The notes under the pieces: model-generated
The model's database searches: none
What the model was told of the DNA's origin: nothing
Seen by the model: the letters and a program-made list of their open reading frames with translations, nothing else
Position numbers and translations under genes: made by a program
Assembly: GCA_040752115.1 (NCBI GenBank)
Contig: JBFMFB010000012.1
Location: 1 to 64,000 of the forward strand
Source of the DNA: JBFMFB01 sp040752115
GTDB lineage: Bacteria; Pseudomonadota; Gammaproteobacteria; Burkholderiales; Sulfuricellaceae
Reading direction: 5' to 3'
Length of the DNA stretch: 64,000 bases
In this document: in pieces, positions 1 through 8,612 of the stretch
Position numbering within the stretch: position 1 is the stretch's first letter
Layout of the letters: the number at the start of each line of letters is the position of its first letter

Positions 1-120
1 CTGGAAGTTACTCGAACCGGAATATGGGTAAACTGATTTCAAATCGGCACCAAATTAAATTGCTCTGTAAGCCGCGCCAATGCTCAGTATCGGCGCCTGA
101 ATTTGTAAGTTAACCGGACA

Positions 121-810
121 CTACTGATGCTCGATACCTCCTTCACTATCAAAGCTATGTTTAATCGCATCGTAGAGTGAATTGTCGCCAGCCTCATAAA
201 AACGATACAGGGCAAACGCCACCAAGTCTGCTAGCTGGATAAGGCGTGATGCCTTTGAGTCCAGGAAAACCGGTACTTCAGCGTAGTTTTTTGTTTTCCC
301 CCAAGAATGTCCCGCGTATTTGAATTCGCGAGCCATTGTTTGGATACGCATCTCTGTGGAAGACTTATCAAACAGGATAATGCCACGCTGCCTGTCGTCA
401 TGCTTGGCACACAACCGCTTGAGGAACATGTCGAAGCGACTGGATAACTGCTCAAAAGCGTGCTCAACAGGATCCTGTTTTCCGGCGAGGGCGCTTTTCT
501 TAACCACCGCACCGAAAAGCCTCACCCCTTTGAGAGAATGTCCCGCAACACCGACATTCAATGCGTCTTTGATAGCATGCATTCGGTCTTGCAATGGGTA
601 ACTTTTCCAACCATCTCTCCCAGAACGCATGGGAGAACCATGCAATTCGATCGAGTAAGGATCATGTGGAGCAAAGCGATGGGCAATCTGATTCAGCTGC
701 TGTTCAACCCAGTGGGTCTTGCGCTCGAATACTGATACCCCTGCGAGCACAAAATATTTTTGGGAAGGATCTGCTACGGAGCCGGATTCATCAAGATATA
801 ACAGGTGCAT
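121..810 (-). CDS. DUF3800 domain protein
   Basis: A 229-residue protein of the DUF3800 family, whose members are predicted to have an RNase H-like fold and are often found near mobile or defence genes; no biochemical role is established. Visible family marks are the N-terminal LYLDESGS (D7, E8), acidic residues in ILFDKS (D148) and FLDSKAS (D184), and the C-terminal LADLVAFALYRF (D195), which together could make a metal site. The start has a good GAAGGA ribosome site. It lies just downstream of the terminator that closes yajR-ssb, and no promoter is visible in the short gap, so it may be expressed by read-through. Family call is firm; function unknown. Confidence 0.85.
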   Translation of the reverse strand: MHLLYLDESGSVADPSQKYFVLAGVSVFERKTHWVEQQLNQIAHRFAPHDPYSIELHGSPMRSGRDGWKSYPLQDRMHAIKDALNVGVAGHSLKGVRLFGAVVKKSALAGKQDPVEHAFEQLSSRFDMFLKRLCAKHDDRQRGIILFDKSSTEMRIQTMAREFKYAGHSWGKTKNYAEVPVFLDSKASRLIQLADLVAFALYRFYEAGDNSLYDAIKHSFDSEGGIEHQ

Positions 811-826
811 GCCAATCCTTCAAATG

Positions 827-855
827 AAAACAGGCCGCGTAAAAACGCGGCCTGT
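827..855 (-). terminator. Intrinsic terminator after ssb
   Basis: The minus strand shows a perfect 10-bp stem, ACAGGCCGCG/CGCGGCCTGT, closed by a TTTTTA loop and followed by TTTTC. There is no T-run on the plus side, so it should terminate transcripts coming out of yajR-ssb. The DUF3800 gene starts 17 bases beyond it. Confidence 0.8.
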
Positions 856-988
856 CTGAATTTGTTTGGTGAGCCAGGAGAGATAAAATCTCAATGCCCT
901 GCAAAAAGGTCAGCGCACCCGACTCACAAAACATTATGTAACGCAATGGGCCTTTTCGTCAACCGCAAAGGCCTTTTCGTGCCCCCCG

Positions 989-1441
989 TCAGAACGGAAT
1001 ATCATCCTCGATGTCGTCAAACTCCCCGCCGCTCTTGGCCGGCTTGGCCTTGGCGGGCGCCGAAGCGGAGCCGCCTTCCTTTTCCACCACTTCGAAGCTA
1101 TTGCTGCCGCCGCGGCTGCCGAGCATTTGCATGCGGTCGGCGACGATTTCGGTGGTGTAGCGGTCGTGGCCTTCCTTGTCCTGCCACTTGCGGGTTTGCA
1201 GCCGGCCTTCCAGGTACACCTGGCTGCCTTTCTTGAGGTATTCGCCGGCGATTTCGGCGAGCTTGCCGAAGAAGGCGACGCGGTGCCATTCGGTGCGCTC
1301 TTGCTTTTCGCCGTTCTTGTCCTTCCAGGTGTCCGTGGTCGCCACGGTGATGTTGGTGATCGCTTCGCCGCTGGGCATATAGCGGACTTCGGGGTCCTTG
1401 CCCAGATTGCCGACCAGAATTACCTTGTTTACGGATGCCAT
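989..1441 (-). CDS. ssb: Single-stranded DNA-binding protein
   Basis: A 150-residue SSB that coats single-stranded DNA during replication, repair and recombination. It has an N-terminal OB fold (about residues 1-110, beginning MASVNKVILVGNLGKDPEVR), a short flexible Ala/Lys/Gly linker, and the acidic tip DDIPF at residues 146-150 that binds partner proteins such as exonuclease I, RecO and the clamp loader. It starts immediately after the yajR stop codon, so the two are probably cotranscribed. Divergent uvrA lies beyond yajR, as in many proteobacteria where ssb and uvrA are neighbours. No LexA box was found near it. Confidence 0.97.
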   Translation of the reverse strand: MASVNKVILVGNLGKDPEVRYMPSGEAITNITVATTDTWKDKNGEKQERTEWHRVAFFGKLAEIAGEYLKKGSQVYLEGRLQTRKWQDKEGHDRYTTEIVADRMQMLGSRGGSNSFEVVEKEGGSASAPAKAKPAKSGGEFDDIEDDIPF

Positions 1442-2824
1442 TTACGCTGTCTCCCCGATTAGTTTCATAACGCCCTGCTCGTCCCATCCGGCCATGTTCA
1501 CCTTGAGGTAGGCCACGCCCTCTTCCGCGACGACGATTGCTTCCGCTACGCCGCGCACCGTCATGAGCTTGTGCGTGAGCTCGCGTGCGCGGTCGGCGCT
1601 CATTTCCGCGACGTGGAACATTTTGCTGCTCACCGCCTGCGGCGCCCGCATGGTGGCGGCAAGATACAGCCAGGCGGCGCTCAGTGCAGCGCCGAAAGCG
1701 AACACCGCTCCGTAGCCGAAGTTGTGGGAGAGGAAGCCACCGACCGCGCCGCCCACGAACAGGCCGAACGCCTGCGAAGTATTATACACCCCCATCGCCG
1801 TGCCCTTGGCCTGAGCGGGCGCAATCTTGGAAACCAGCGAGGGCAGGCTGGCTTCGAGGATGTTGAAGGCGATGAAGAACAGCAGCAGCATCGCAACGAT
1901 GCCCCAGAAGCCATGGATCAGCGCGGTCATCAGGAGTTGCGAGAGGAGCAGGGCGGCGACGGCGGCAACGAACACCGGCTTGAGTTTGGCTTTCTTCTCG
2001 CCGACGACGATCGCCGGCACCATCACGGCGAACGCCGCCAGCATCACCGGCAGGTAGATCTTCCAGTGCTGGCTCTCCGGCAGCCCGCCGGTTTCCTTGA
2101 GGGCGAAGGGGATCACCACGAACATCGCCATTTGCGCCGCGTGCAGGGCGAAGATGCCGAAATTGAGGCGCAATAGCTGGCCGTCGCGCAGCACGCTGGA
2201 AAGCCGTGCCGGGGCGACCTCGGCATCCGAATGGAAATGGCTGGCGACGGGGTTGGGGATGACGGCGTAGATGACACCTACCGCCGCCAGCGCCAGGATG
2301 CCGGTCATGGCGAAGATGCCGGGCACGCCGATCCAGTGGTAGAACGCCGGGCCGGCCGCCATGGAGAAGGCGAACGCCAGGCCGATGGTGGAGCCGATCA
2401 TGGCCATCGCCTTGGTGCGATGCTCCTCGCGGGTGAGGTCGGCGAGGAGCGCGGTGACCGCGGCGTTGATCGCGCCTGCGCCCTGGATCACCCGCCCCAG
2501 CATGACGGTATGGATGTCCTGGCCAACCGCCGCGATGAAGCTGCCGAGGGCGAACACCACCAGGCCGAAGTAGATCACCCGCTTGCGGCCCCAGCGGTCC
2601 GACGCCATGCCGAACGGCAACTGGAACAGCGCCTGGGTGAGCCCGTAGGCGCCCAGCGTCAGCCCGATCAGGGTGTGGTTGTCGCCGCCCGGCAGGGTGT
2701 GGGCGTAGATGGCGAATACCGGCAGGATGAGGAACATGCCGAGCATGCGCAGACCGAAAATTCCCGCCAGACCGGCGCTGGCGCGCAGCTCGAGCGGGGT
2801 CATCTTTTCGGAATTGTTGTGCAT
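1442..2824 (-). CDS. yajR: YajR-type MFS transporter
   Basis: A 460-residue inner-membrane transporter of the major facilitator superfamily with about 12 membrane segments. The TM2-3 loop motif (SDRWGRKRV), the segment LADLTREEHRTKAMAMIG, and a soluble C-terminal domain of about 70 residues (ferredoxin-like YAM domain in E. coli YajR) point to YajR; substrate unknown, proton-driven export is assumed. I chose the start MHNNSEKMTPLELR because it matches the family start; an open frame continues about 100 codons upstream but through intergenic repeat sequence with no family similarity. It is divergent from uvrA and abuts ssb. Confidence 0.88.
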   Translation of the reverse strand: MHNNSEKMTPLELRASAGLAGIFGLRMLGMFLILPVFAIYAHTLPGGDNHTLIGLTLGAYGLTQALFQLPFGMASDRWGRKRVIYFGLVVFALGSFIAAVGQDIHTVMLGRVIQGAGAINAAVTALLADLTREEHRTKAMAMIGSTIGLAFAFSMAAGPAFYHWIGVPGIFAMTGILALAAVGVIYAVIPNPVASHFHSDAEVAPARLSSVLRDGQLLRLNFGIFALHAAQMAMFVVIPFALKETGGLPESQHWKIYLPVMLAAFAVMVPAIVVGEKKAKLKPVFVAAVAALLLSQLLMTALIHGFWGIVAMLLLFFIAFNILEASLPSLVSKIAPAQAKGTAMGVYNTSQAFGLFVGGAVGGFLSHNFGYGAVFAFGAALSAAWLYLAATMRAPQAVSSKMFHVAEMSADRARELTHKLMTVRGVAEAIVVAEEGVAYLKVNMAGWDEQGVMKLIGETA

Positions 2825-2920
2825 AAGCGGATTGGGTAAAGCGAAAAAATTGAGTATATTAGCAGGTTGCGTTTTAAATTTTGAGTCTTGTTCACCGCCG
2901 GACGCAGGGACCCAGAATAG

Positions 2921-2967
2921 ACAGGATTTTTTCCTGTAAATCCTGAAAAATCCTGTCAATCCTGTCC
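2921..2967. repeat. ACAGGATT-type intergenic repeat
   Basis: The gap between yajR and uvrA carries ACAGGATT followed by several CCTGT-AATCCTGT units (2933-2967), so one arm can pair with the others. It ends about 30 bases before the uvrA start and may lie in the uvrA leader. Similar units occur between genes in many bacteria, as far as I recall; function unknown. Confidence 0.7.
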
Positions 2968-2996
2968 ATTGCACCTTCCCGGCGGTTCGAGGAAAC

Positions 2997-5816
2997 ATGG
3001 AAACCATCAAGATCCGCGGTGCGCGCACGCACAACCTGAAGAACATCAACCTCGACATTCCCCGCAACCAGCTCGTGGTCATCACCGGGCTGTCCGGCTC
3101 GGGCAAGTCGTCGCTGGCGTTCGACACGCTCTACGCCGAAGGACAGCGGCGCTACGTCGAATCGCTCTCGGCCTACGCGCGCCAGTTCCTGCAGTTGATG
3201 GAAAAGCCCGACGTGGACCTGATCGAGGGGCTGTCGCCGGCGATCTCCATCGAGCAGAAGGCCACTTCGCACAACCCGCGCTCGACCGTCGGCACCGTGA
3301 CCGAAATCCACGATTACCTGCGCCTGCTGTACGCCCGCGTCGGCGATCCTTATTGTCCCGAGCACAATATCGGCCTTTCGGCGCAGAGCGTTTCGCAGAT
3401 GGTGGACCATGTGCTGGCGCTGCCGGAGGACACCAAGCTGATGATCCTCTCGCCGCTGGTGGCGGGCCGCAAGGGCGAGCAGGCCGATCTGTTCGACGAG
3501 CTGCGCGCGCAGGGCTTCGTGCGGCTGCGCATCGACGGCAAGGTGCACGAGATCGACAGCCTGCCCAAGCTGGCGAAGAACAAGAAGCACACCATCGACG
3601 TGGTGGTGGATCGGCTCAAGGTGCATGTGGACATGAAGCAGCGCCTGGCGGAATCGTTCGAGACCGCGCTGCGCCATTCGGAGGGCCGCGCCCTGGCGGT
3701 GGAGATGGATAGCGGGCGCGAGCATCTGTTTTCCGCCAAGTTCGCCTGCCCGGTGTGCAACTACTCGCTCGCCGAGCTGGAGCCGCGGCTGTTCTCCTTC
3801 AACAACCCGATGGGCGCCTGCCAGCGCTGCGACGGCCTGGGGCAGATCAGCTTCTTCGATCCCAGGCGGGTGGTGGCTTTCCCCCATCTTTCCCTGGCTT
3901 CTGGCGCGATCAAGGGCTGGGATCGGCGCAACCAGTACTATTTCCAGATGCTGCAAAACCTGGCGGCGCACTACAACTTCGATGTCGAGGTGCCGTTCGA
4001 AATCCTGCCGGAGCGCATCCGGCAGGTCGTCCTGTTCGGCAGCGGCAATGAAGAAATCGCCTTCCGCTATCCCGGCGAAAAAGGCGCCAGGCATGTCCAT
4101 GCGTTCGAGGGCATCATCCCCAACCTGGAGCGGCGCTACCGCGAAACCGACTCGACCATGGTGCGCGAGGAGCTGGCCAAATATCTCAACTCCCGCCCCT
4201 GCCCGGAGTGCGACGGCACCCGTCTGCGGCTGGAGGCGCGGCACGTGCGGGTCGGCGGCAAGGCGATTTTCGAGATCAGCCGCCTGCCGCTCACGCAGGC
4301 GCTGGATTTCTTCCACGGCATCGCGTTGTCCGGGCAGAAGCAGGCCATCGCCGAAAAAATCGTCAAGGAGATCGGCAGCCGCCTGCAATTCCTTACCAAT
4401 GTCGGACTGGACTATCTCTCGCTCGACCGCTCCGCCGATACCCTCTCCGGCGGCGAGGCGCAGCGCATCCGGCTGGCGAGCCAGATCGGCTCGGGGCTGA
4501 CCGGCGTGATGTACGTGCTGGACGAGCCCTCCATCGGCCTCCACCAGCGCGACAACGACCGCCTGCTCTCCACGCTGAAGCGGCTGCGCGATCTCGGCAA
4601 CTCGGTGATCGTGGTGGAACACGACGAGGATGCCATTCGCACTGCCGATCACGTGGTGGACATGGGCCCAGGGGCAGGCGAGCACGGCGGCCGGATCGTC
4701 GCCCAGGGCACGCCGGAGGAGATCGAGGCCGACCCGGCCTCGCTCACCGGCCAGTATCTGTCGGGCAAGCGCAGCATCCCCGTGCCGAAAAAGCGCCACC
4801 AGCCCGATCGGCGGCGCATGCTGCAGCTCGTCGGCGCCGGCGGCAACAATCTCAAGAACGTCACGCTCAATTTGCCGGTGGGCCTGCTGGTGTGCATTAC
4901 CGGCGTGTCCGGATCGGGCAAATCCACGCTCATCAACGATACGTTGTACCACGCCGTGGCGCGCCATCTTTACGGCTCCACCACGGAACCTGCGCCGTTC
5001 GAGGACATCCGCGGGCTGGAGTTCTTCGACAAGGTAATCAATGTGGACCAGGGCCCGATCGGCCGCACCCCGCGCTCCAATCCGGCCACCTACACCGGCC
5101 TGTTCACCCCCATCCGCGAGCTGTTCTCCGGCGTGCCGCAGGCGCGCGAACGCGGCTACGGGCCGGGGCGCTTTTCGTTCAACGTCAAGGGCGGGCGCTG
5201 CGAGGCCTGCCAGGGCGATGGCGTGATCAAGGTGGAAATGCACTTCCTGCCGGATATCTACGTTCCCTGCGACGTCTGCCACGGCAAGCGCTACAACCGC
5301 GAAACCCTGGAAATCCAGTACAAGGGCAAGAGCATCGACGGAATCCTCGCCATGACCGTGGAGCAGGCCCATGAATTCTTCAGCCCGGTGCCGGTGGTGG
5401 CGCGCAAGCTTCAGACCCTGCTCGACGTCGGCCTGGGCTACGTCACCCTGGGGCAAAGCGCGACCACCCTGTCCGGCGGCGAGGCGCAGCGGGTGAAACT
5501 CGCGCTCGAACTCTCGAAACGCGACACCGGCCGCACCCTCTATATTCTGGACGAGCCCACCACCGGCCTGCATTTCCACGACATCGAAATGCTGCTCAAG
5601 GTGCTGCACCGTCTGCGCGAGCACGGCAATACCGTGGTGGTGATCGAGCACAACCTGGATGTCATCAAGACTGCGGACTGGGTTCTGGATCTCGGCCCCG
5701 AAGGCGGCGACGGCGGCGGCCGAATCATTGCCGAAGGCACGCCGGAAGCGGTGGCGGGCAATCCGGCGAGCTTCACCGGGCGGTACCTGAAGGGCGTATT
5801 GAACGCAGGCCGGTGA
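2997..5816 (+). CDS. uvrA: Excinuclease ABC subunit A
   Basis: A 939-residue damage-recognition ATPase of nucleotide excision repair, acting as a dimer with UvrB. It has two ABC ATPase modules: Walker A at residues 31-39 (GLSGSGKSS) and again near 636 (GVSGSGKST), with matching LSGGEAQR signature motifs. Zinc modules are seen at about 251 (CPVC...CQRC) and 735-761 (CEAC...CDVC). Length is normal for the family. The start has a GAGGAAAC ribosome site. The upstream gap contains an ACAGGATT repeat but no recognisable LexA operator, so SOS control cannot be supported from the sequence. Confidence 0.99.
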   Translation: METIKIRGARTHNLKNINLDIPRNQLVVITGLSGSGKSSLAFDTLYAEGQRRYVESLSAYARQFLQLMEKPDVDLIEGLSPAISIEQKATSHNPRSTVGTVTEIHDYLRLLYARVGDPYCPEHNIGLSAQSVSQMVDHVLALPEDTKLMILSPLVAGRKGEQADLFDELRAQGFVRLRIDGKVHEIDSLPKLAKNKKHTIDVVVDRLKVHVDMKQRLAESFETALRHSEGRALAVEMDSGREHLFSAKFACPVCNYSLAELEPRLFSFNNPMGACQRCDGLGQISFFDPRRVVAFPHLSLASGAIKGWDRRNQYYFQMLQNLAAHYNFDVEVPFEILPERIRQVVLFGSGNEEIAFRYPGEKGARHVHAFEGIIPNLERRYRETDSTMVREELAKYLNSRPCPECDGTRLRLEARHVRVGGKAIFEISRLPLTQALDFFHGIALSGQKQAIAEKIVKEIGSRLQFLTNVGLDYLSLDRSADTLSGGEAQRIRLASQIGSGLTGVMYVLDEPSIGLHQRDNDRLLSTLKRLRDLGNSVIVVEHDEDAIRTADHVVDMGPGAGEHGGRIVAQGTPEEIEADPASLTGQYLSGKRSIPVPKKRHQPDRRRMLQLVGAGGNNLKNVTLNLPVGLLVCITGVSGSGKSTLINDTLYHAVARHLYGSTTEPAPFEDIRGLEFFDKVINVDQGPIGRTPRSNPATYTGLFTPIRELFSGVPQARERGYGPGRFSFNVKGGRCEACQGDGVIKVEMHFLPDIYVPCDVCHGKRYNRETLEIQYKGKSIDGILAMTVEQAHEFFSPVPVVARKLQTLLDVGLGYVTLGQSATTLSGGEAQRVKLALELSKRDTGRTLYILDEPTTGLHFHDIEMLLKVLHRLREHGNTVVVIEHNLDVIKTADWVLDLGPEGGDGGGRIIAEGTPEAVAGNPASFTGRYLKGVLNAGR

Positions 5817-5868
5817 TCGCGTGTCTCATCCTTGGCAGGCCCCCGGTTACCAAGACAAGGAGACAACC

Positions 5869-6213
5869 ATGCGCAAACTGAACCGCCTGATGATTCTTTC
5901 CGCCCTGGCCTTCGTTGCTTCCACGGCTTTTGCCGCCGAGGAAGCCTCGGTCCGGATCATCTCCCCCGCCGAAGGCGCCAAGTTGGATGCCATGACGGCA
6001 CCCAAAATCGAATATGACGTGAAACCCGGCCCCAAGGGCGATCACACTCATCTCTACGTGGATGGCAAGGAAGAAGCGGTGCTGCGCAAGCTCAAGGGAA
6101 GCCACACGCTGAACGCGCTTTCTCCGGGGGAGCACAACCTCTGCATCAAGGTGGTCAGCAAGGGCCACACCCCGATCGGCGTGGAGCAGTGCGTTAAAGT
6201 CACGGTGCAGTGA
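5869..6213 (+). CDS. Small secreted protein, DUF4399-like
   Basis: A 114-residue protein with a clear Sec signal peptide (residues 1-22, cleavage near STAFA-AEE) and a single compact, probably beta-rich domain. The segment VRIISPAEGAKL and the HTHLYVDGK and GEHNLCIKV stretches resemble small periplasmic DUF4399-like proteins; two cysteines in the C-terminal half could form a disulfide. The start at 5869 is preferred over an in-frame GTG 48 bases upstream because it has an AAGGAGA ribosome site and begins the signal peptide. It follows uvrA by 52 bases and is followed 7 bases later by a membrane protein. Function unknown. Confidence 0.75.
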   Translation: MRKLNRLMILSALAFVASTAFAAEEASVRIISPAEGAKLDAMTAPKIEYDVKPGPKGDHTHLYVDGKEEAVLRKLKGSHTLNALSPGEHNLCIKVVSKGHTPIGVEQCVKVTVQ

Positions 6214-6220
6214 GCCGCCC

Positions 6221-6634
6221 ATGGACTGGCAGAACCTGGCATACACCGCCGTCCAGGTCGCCCACAACTTCGGCGCGGCCGCGGTAGTCGGCGGCGCGCT
6301 GTTCGCACAATGGCCGGCGCAGCCGGATCCGGATACGCGGCGCAAACTGGCCTGGCTTGTGCTATTCGGCTGGATGGTGCAAGGCGCGAGCGGCGCCGCT
6401 TTCGGCGCGATCAGTTACCTCGGCTACGGCCAGCTTCCCGACATCCACGCCATCGCCATTGCGGCGCTGCTGATAAAAATGGCATGCGCCGTGGCGGGAT
6501 TCCTGCTCGCCGCCGCCTATCTGCGTGCCGCGGCGATGTGGACGGAGGCGGGACGCAACCACGCCTGGTCCACGCTGCTCGGGCTGGGCGCAACCGCTCT
6601 TGCTGCCGCCGCCTTCCTGAGATGGTTTTCGTAA
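6221..6634 (+). CDS. Four-helix membrane protein
   Basis: A 137-residue integral membrane protein with about four hydrophobic segments (roughly residues 10-30, 44-66, 76-102 and 114-134). The first has an in-membrane histidine (VAHNFGAAAVVGG), a feature of small heme- or copper-related membrane proteins such as the CopD/DUF4149 types, but no decisive motif is present. It begins 7 bases after the small secreted protein, so the two probably form one unit and may act together at the cytoplasmic membrane. I do not assign a function. Confidence 0.7.
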   Translation: MDWQNLAYTAVQVAHNFGAAAVVGGALFAQWPAQPDPDTRRKLAWLVLFGWMVQGASGAAFGAISYLGYGQLPDIHAIAIAALLIKMACAVAGFLLAAAYLRAAAMWTEAGRNHAWSTLLGLGATALAAAAFLRWFS

Positions 6635-6640
6635 CCCCCG

Positions 6641-6676
6641 CTTTCCTGGCGCCCTTGGCGTCTTGGCGGTTAAACC
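6641..6676. repeat. CTTGGCG-type intergenic repeat
   Basis: The gap before the cupin gene consists of CTTTCCTGGCGCCCTTGGCG followed by TCTTGGCGGTTAAACC, a tandem of related TGGCG units. It looks like a dispersed intergenic repeat rather than a promoter. It ends just before the cupin ribosome site. Confidence 0.6.
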
Positions 6677-6691
6677 TGGATGGAGAAAAAA

Positions 6692-7168
6692 ATGAAAATC
6701 TTACAGATAGTCGCGCTGCCTCTGGCATTCGCGCTCGGTTTGCTCATTCCACCCTCAACGTGGGCAGATAGCCCTTCCGACCACATCATGCTCTTGCCGG
6801 GCGATCTTAAATGGGCGGATGTTCCGTCACTGCCGCCGGGTGCAAAGATCGCCGTGATCGAAGGCCCGCTGAACGAGGCGATGCCGTTTACCTTCCGCCT
6901 GAAATTCCCCGCCAACTATAAAATTCCTGCCCATTGGCATCCTGCCATTGAGCATGTCACGGTTATTTCCGGCACCTTCAACCTCGGAATCGGGGACAAG
7001 GCTGATCCGTCCAAAACCAGGCCATTACCGGCGGGCAGCGTTGCCATCATGCAGCCCAGGACCAACCATTTCGGGTGGACGGGGGAAGAAACCATCGTTC
7101 AGCTTCATGGCATTGGACCGTGGGTCATCAATTACGTCAGCCCGGCGGATGATCCAAGGAAAAAATAG
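6692..7168 (+). CDS. Secreted cupin-domain protein
   Basis: A 158-residue protein with a signal peptide (about 1-25, ending TWADS) and one cupin barrel. The metal-binding cupin motif is visible as HWHPAIEHVTVISGTF with a later histidine in RTNHFGW, suggesting a mononuclear metal site. The family ranges from dioxygenases to plain ligand binders, so the reaction cannot be named. I prefer the ATG at 6692 to the one at 6680 because the GGAG ribosome site lies between them. It converges with the SAM hydrolase gene 22 bases downstream, with no terminator visible between them. Confidence 0.82.
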   Translation: MKILQIVALPLAFALGLLIPPSTWADSPSDHIMLLPGDLKWADVPSLPPGAKIAVIEGPLNEAMPFTFRLKFPANYKIPAHWHPAIEHVTVISGTFNLGIGDKADPSKTRPLPAGSVAIMQPRTNHFGWTGEETIVQLHGIGPWVINYVSPADDPRKK

Positions 7169-7190
7169 GGCTGCAACGGGCAGGGCCGGG

Positions 7191-7919
7191 TTAACAACCG
7201 AAGCTGATCGCCTGCCCCACTCGCAGCCCCAGTTTCTCTGCGGCGCATCCGCTGTTGACGGCAATTTCAACCAGTCCATTGCTGTTTTCATACCAGAAAG
7301 CCTGGCCCGCAGGAACATCGGAAAACACTCGTGCATAACCGAGCGCATGGCAGCCAAAGACAATTTTCGCGCTGCGTGAAATCTGCCCCGTCCGCAGGCC
7401 GGTCATGGCATTGCCGTAATGGTCCAGATAGATGATTTCGGCCAGATCTGCGCTCCCGTAGTTCACCTGGAGCTCGGCGATATCTTCCAATTTGCCGTGA
7501 GGAAACGTGCCATGATCAAGCCAGGCTGCGACCGGTGCAAACAGATCGCGGCCGTGGAAGGAACATGAGAGATTTCGAGGGCGCCACGCAATGCGCCAAT
7601 GCTCGCAGCTAGCAGACCGGGCCGCCACCACTGACAACAGCCCGTTGTCCGGCCCCACATACCATTTCTCGTCAGCCAGCAGCGCCACCGCATCGCGTTG
7701 TCCGCCTACCCCTGGGTCCACTACCGCAAAAAATACCGAACCGACGGGAAATTGCGGCGCCAGCGCGGCGAGAAGGTGCGCTCCGGCCTTGGGTGAAAAC
7801 GCAGGAACATCATGCAGCAAGTCCACGATTACGGCATCGGGCGCATGCGCCAGAATTGCCGCCTTGACCTGGCCGGCATATAAATCCGATGAGCCGAAAT
7901 CGGTAAGCAGGACAATCAT
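7191..7919 (-). CDS. SAM hydroxide adenosyltransferase (SAM hydrolase)
   Basis: A 242-residue member of the DUF62 family, which splits S-adenosylmethionine with water or hydroxide to adenosine and methionine and is related to the SAM fluorinase/chlorinase. Signature stretches are TDFG (6-9), VDPGVG (67-72), GPDNG (89-93) and FHGRDLFAP (121-129); the loop that marks true fluorinases is not present, so hydrolysis is more likely than halogenation. It starts 39 bases beyond the rplQ terminator and runs the same way. The cellular role of the family is unclear; family call is secure. Confidence 0.9.
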   Translation of the reverse strand: MIVLLTDFGSSDLYAGQVKAAILAHAPDAVIVDLLHDVPAFSPKAGAHLLAALAPQFPVGSVFFAVVDPGVGGQRDAVALLADEKWYVGPDNGLLSVVAARSASCEHWRIAWRPRNLSCSFHGRDLFAPVAAWLDHGTFPHGKLEDIAELQVNYGSADLAEIIYLDHYGNAMTGLRTGQISRSAKIVFGCHALGYARVFSDVPAGQAFWYENSNGLVEIAVNSGCAAEKLGLRVGQAISFGC

Positions 7920-7949
7920 GCGGCCATTTTACGCTCGCATGCTCGCCAG

Positions 7950-7981
7950 AAAAAGAAAAAGCCGGGCATAAACCCGGCTTT
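7950..7981 (-). terminator. Terminator of the alpha operon
   Basis: On the minus strand, AAAGCCGGG-TTTATG-CCCGGCTTT forms a 9-bp perfect stem followed by TTCTTTTTC. It sits 22 bases after the rplQ stop and closes the whole ribosomal superoperon. The SAM hydrolase gene begins just past it. Confidence 0.92.
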
Positions 7982-8002
7982 CTCGACAGCTATCCTGATG
8001 CC

Positions 8003-8395
8003 TTATGCAGCGGCCTCTTCAACCACCTCTGCCGCCTCCGGCCGGTCAACCAGCTCGACCAGCGCCATCGGCGCGTTGTCGCCGAGACGGAAGCCGCACT
8101 TGAGGATGCGCAGATAACCGCCGCTGCGTTTCTGGTAGCGCGGGCCCAGCACGTCGAACAACTTGACCACGATCTCGCGGTCGCGCAGGCGGTCGAACGC
8201 CAGGCGGCGGTTGGACAGCGACGGCTTCTTGCCCAGCGTGATCAGCGGTTCGGCCACCCGGCGCAGCTCCTTGGCCTTGGGCAGCGTGGTCTTGATTACT
8301 TCGTGACGCAGCAGGGCGTTCGCCATGTTGCGCAGCATCGCCAGACGGTGACTGGTGGTGCGATTCAGTTTGCGATTCGATAAGCGGTGACGCAT
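8003..8395 (-). CDS. rplQ: 50S ribosomal protein L17
   Basis: A 130-residue L17, a large-subunit protein near the exit tunnel. The N-terminus MRHRLSNRKLNRTTSHRLAM and the GGYLRILK segment are diagnostic; a short acidic/alanine tail extends the core to the usual proteobacterial length. It is the last gene of the alpha operon, with a strong GGAAGGA ribosome site. The 182-base gap separating it from rpoA is unusually long for this pair and contains a duplication of the rpoA 3' end and a perfect hairpin, which could change the rplQ:rpoA ratio. Confidence 0.98.
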   Translation of the reverse strand: MRHRLSNRKLNRTTSHRLAMLRNMANALLRHEVIKTTLPKAKELRRVAEPLITLGKKPSLSNRRLAFDRLRDREIVVKLFDVLGPRYQKRSGGYLRILKCGFRLGDNAPMALVELVDRPEAAEVVEEAAA

Positions 8396-8454
8396 GATAA
8401 ATCCTTCCTTCGATTTTGCCGCTCACGCGCGGCGCCTCTTTAAAGCCTTTTCCG

Positions 8455-8612
8455 TGCAGCTCTTACGCTTTTTCCAACCCTGCCGGCGGCCAGTTTTAGC
8501 TCCGGCTAACCTGAAGGTTAGCCTTCACTGAAACCGGCAACGTTCCATTGCCACCAGGGGTGAATGCCTTGCAGCCCTTACGCTTTTTCCAACCCTGCCG
8601 GCGGCCAGTTTT
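8455..8612. repeat. Duplicated rpoA tail with intervening hairpin
   Basis: A 43-base segment at 8570-8612, covering the last codons and stop of rpoA, is repeated at 8455-8497 with one mismatch and a period of 115 bases. Between the copies is a perfect 8-bp hairpin, GGCTAACC-TGAA-GGTTAGCC (8504-8523). The pair lies in the rpoA-rplQ gap and looks like a local duplication or the insertion of a small palindromic element. Confidence 0.9.

Noticed and set aside
2825..2996. LexA (SOS) operator in front of uvrA or yajR-ssb
   Set aside because: No CTG-N10-CAG palindrome of the expected form was found; the CCTGT units belong to the ACAGGATT repeat.
2892..5651. A 919-codon antisense frame opposite uvrA
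   Set aside because: Same codon-bias artefact; composition is His/Gln/Ala-rich without domains, and uvrA is certain.
7191..7919. SAM-dependent fluorinase or chlorinase
   Set aside because: The sequence fits the SAM-hydrolase branch of DUF62; nothing supports halide use.
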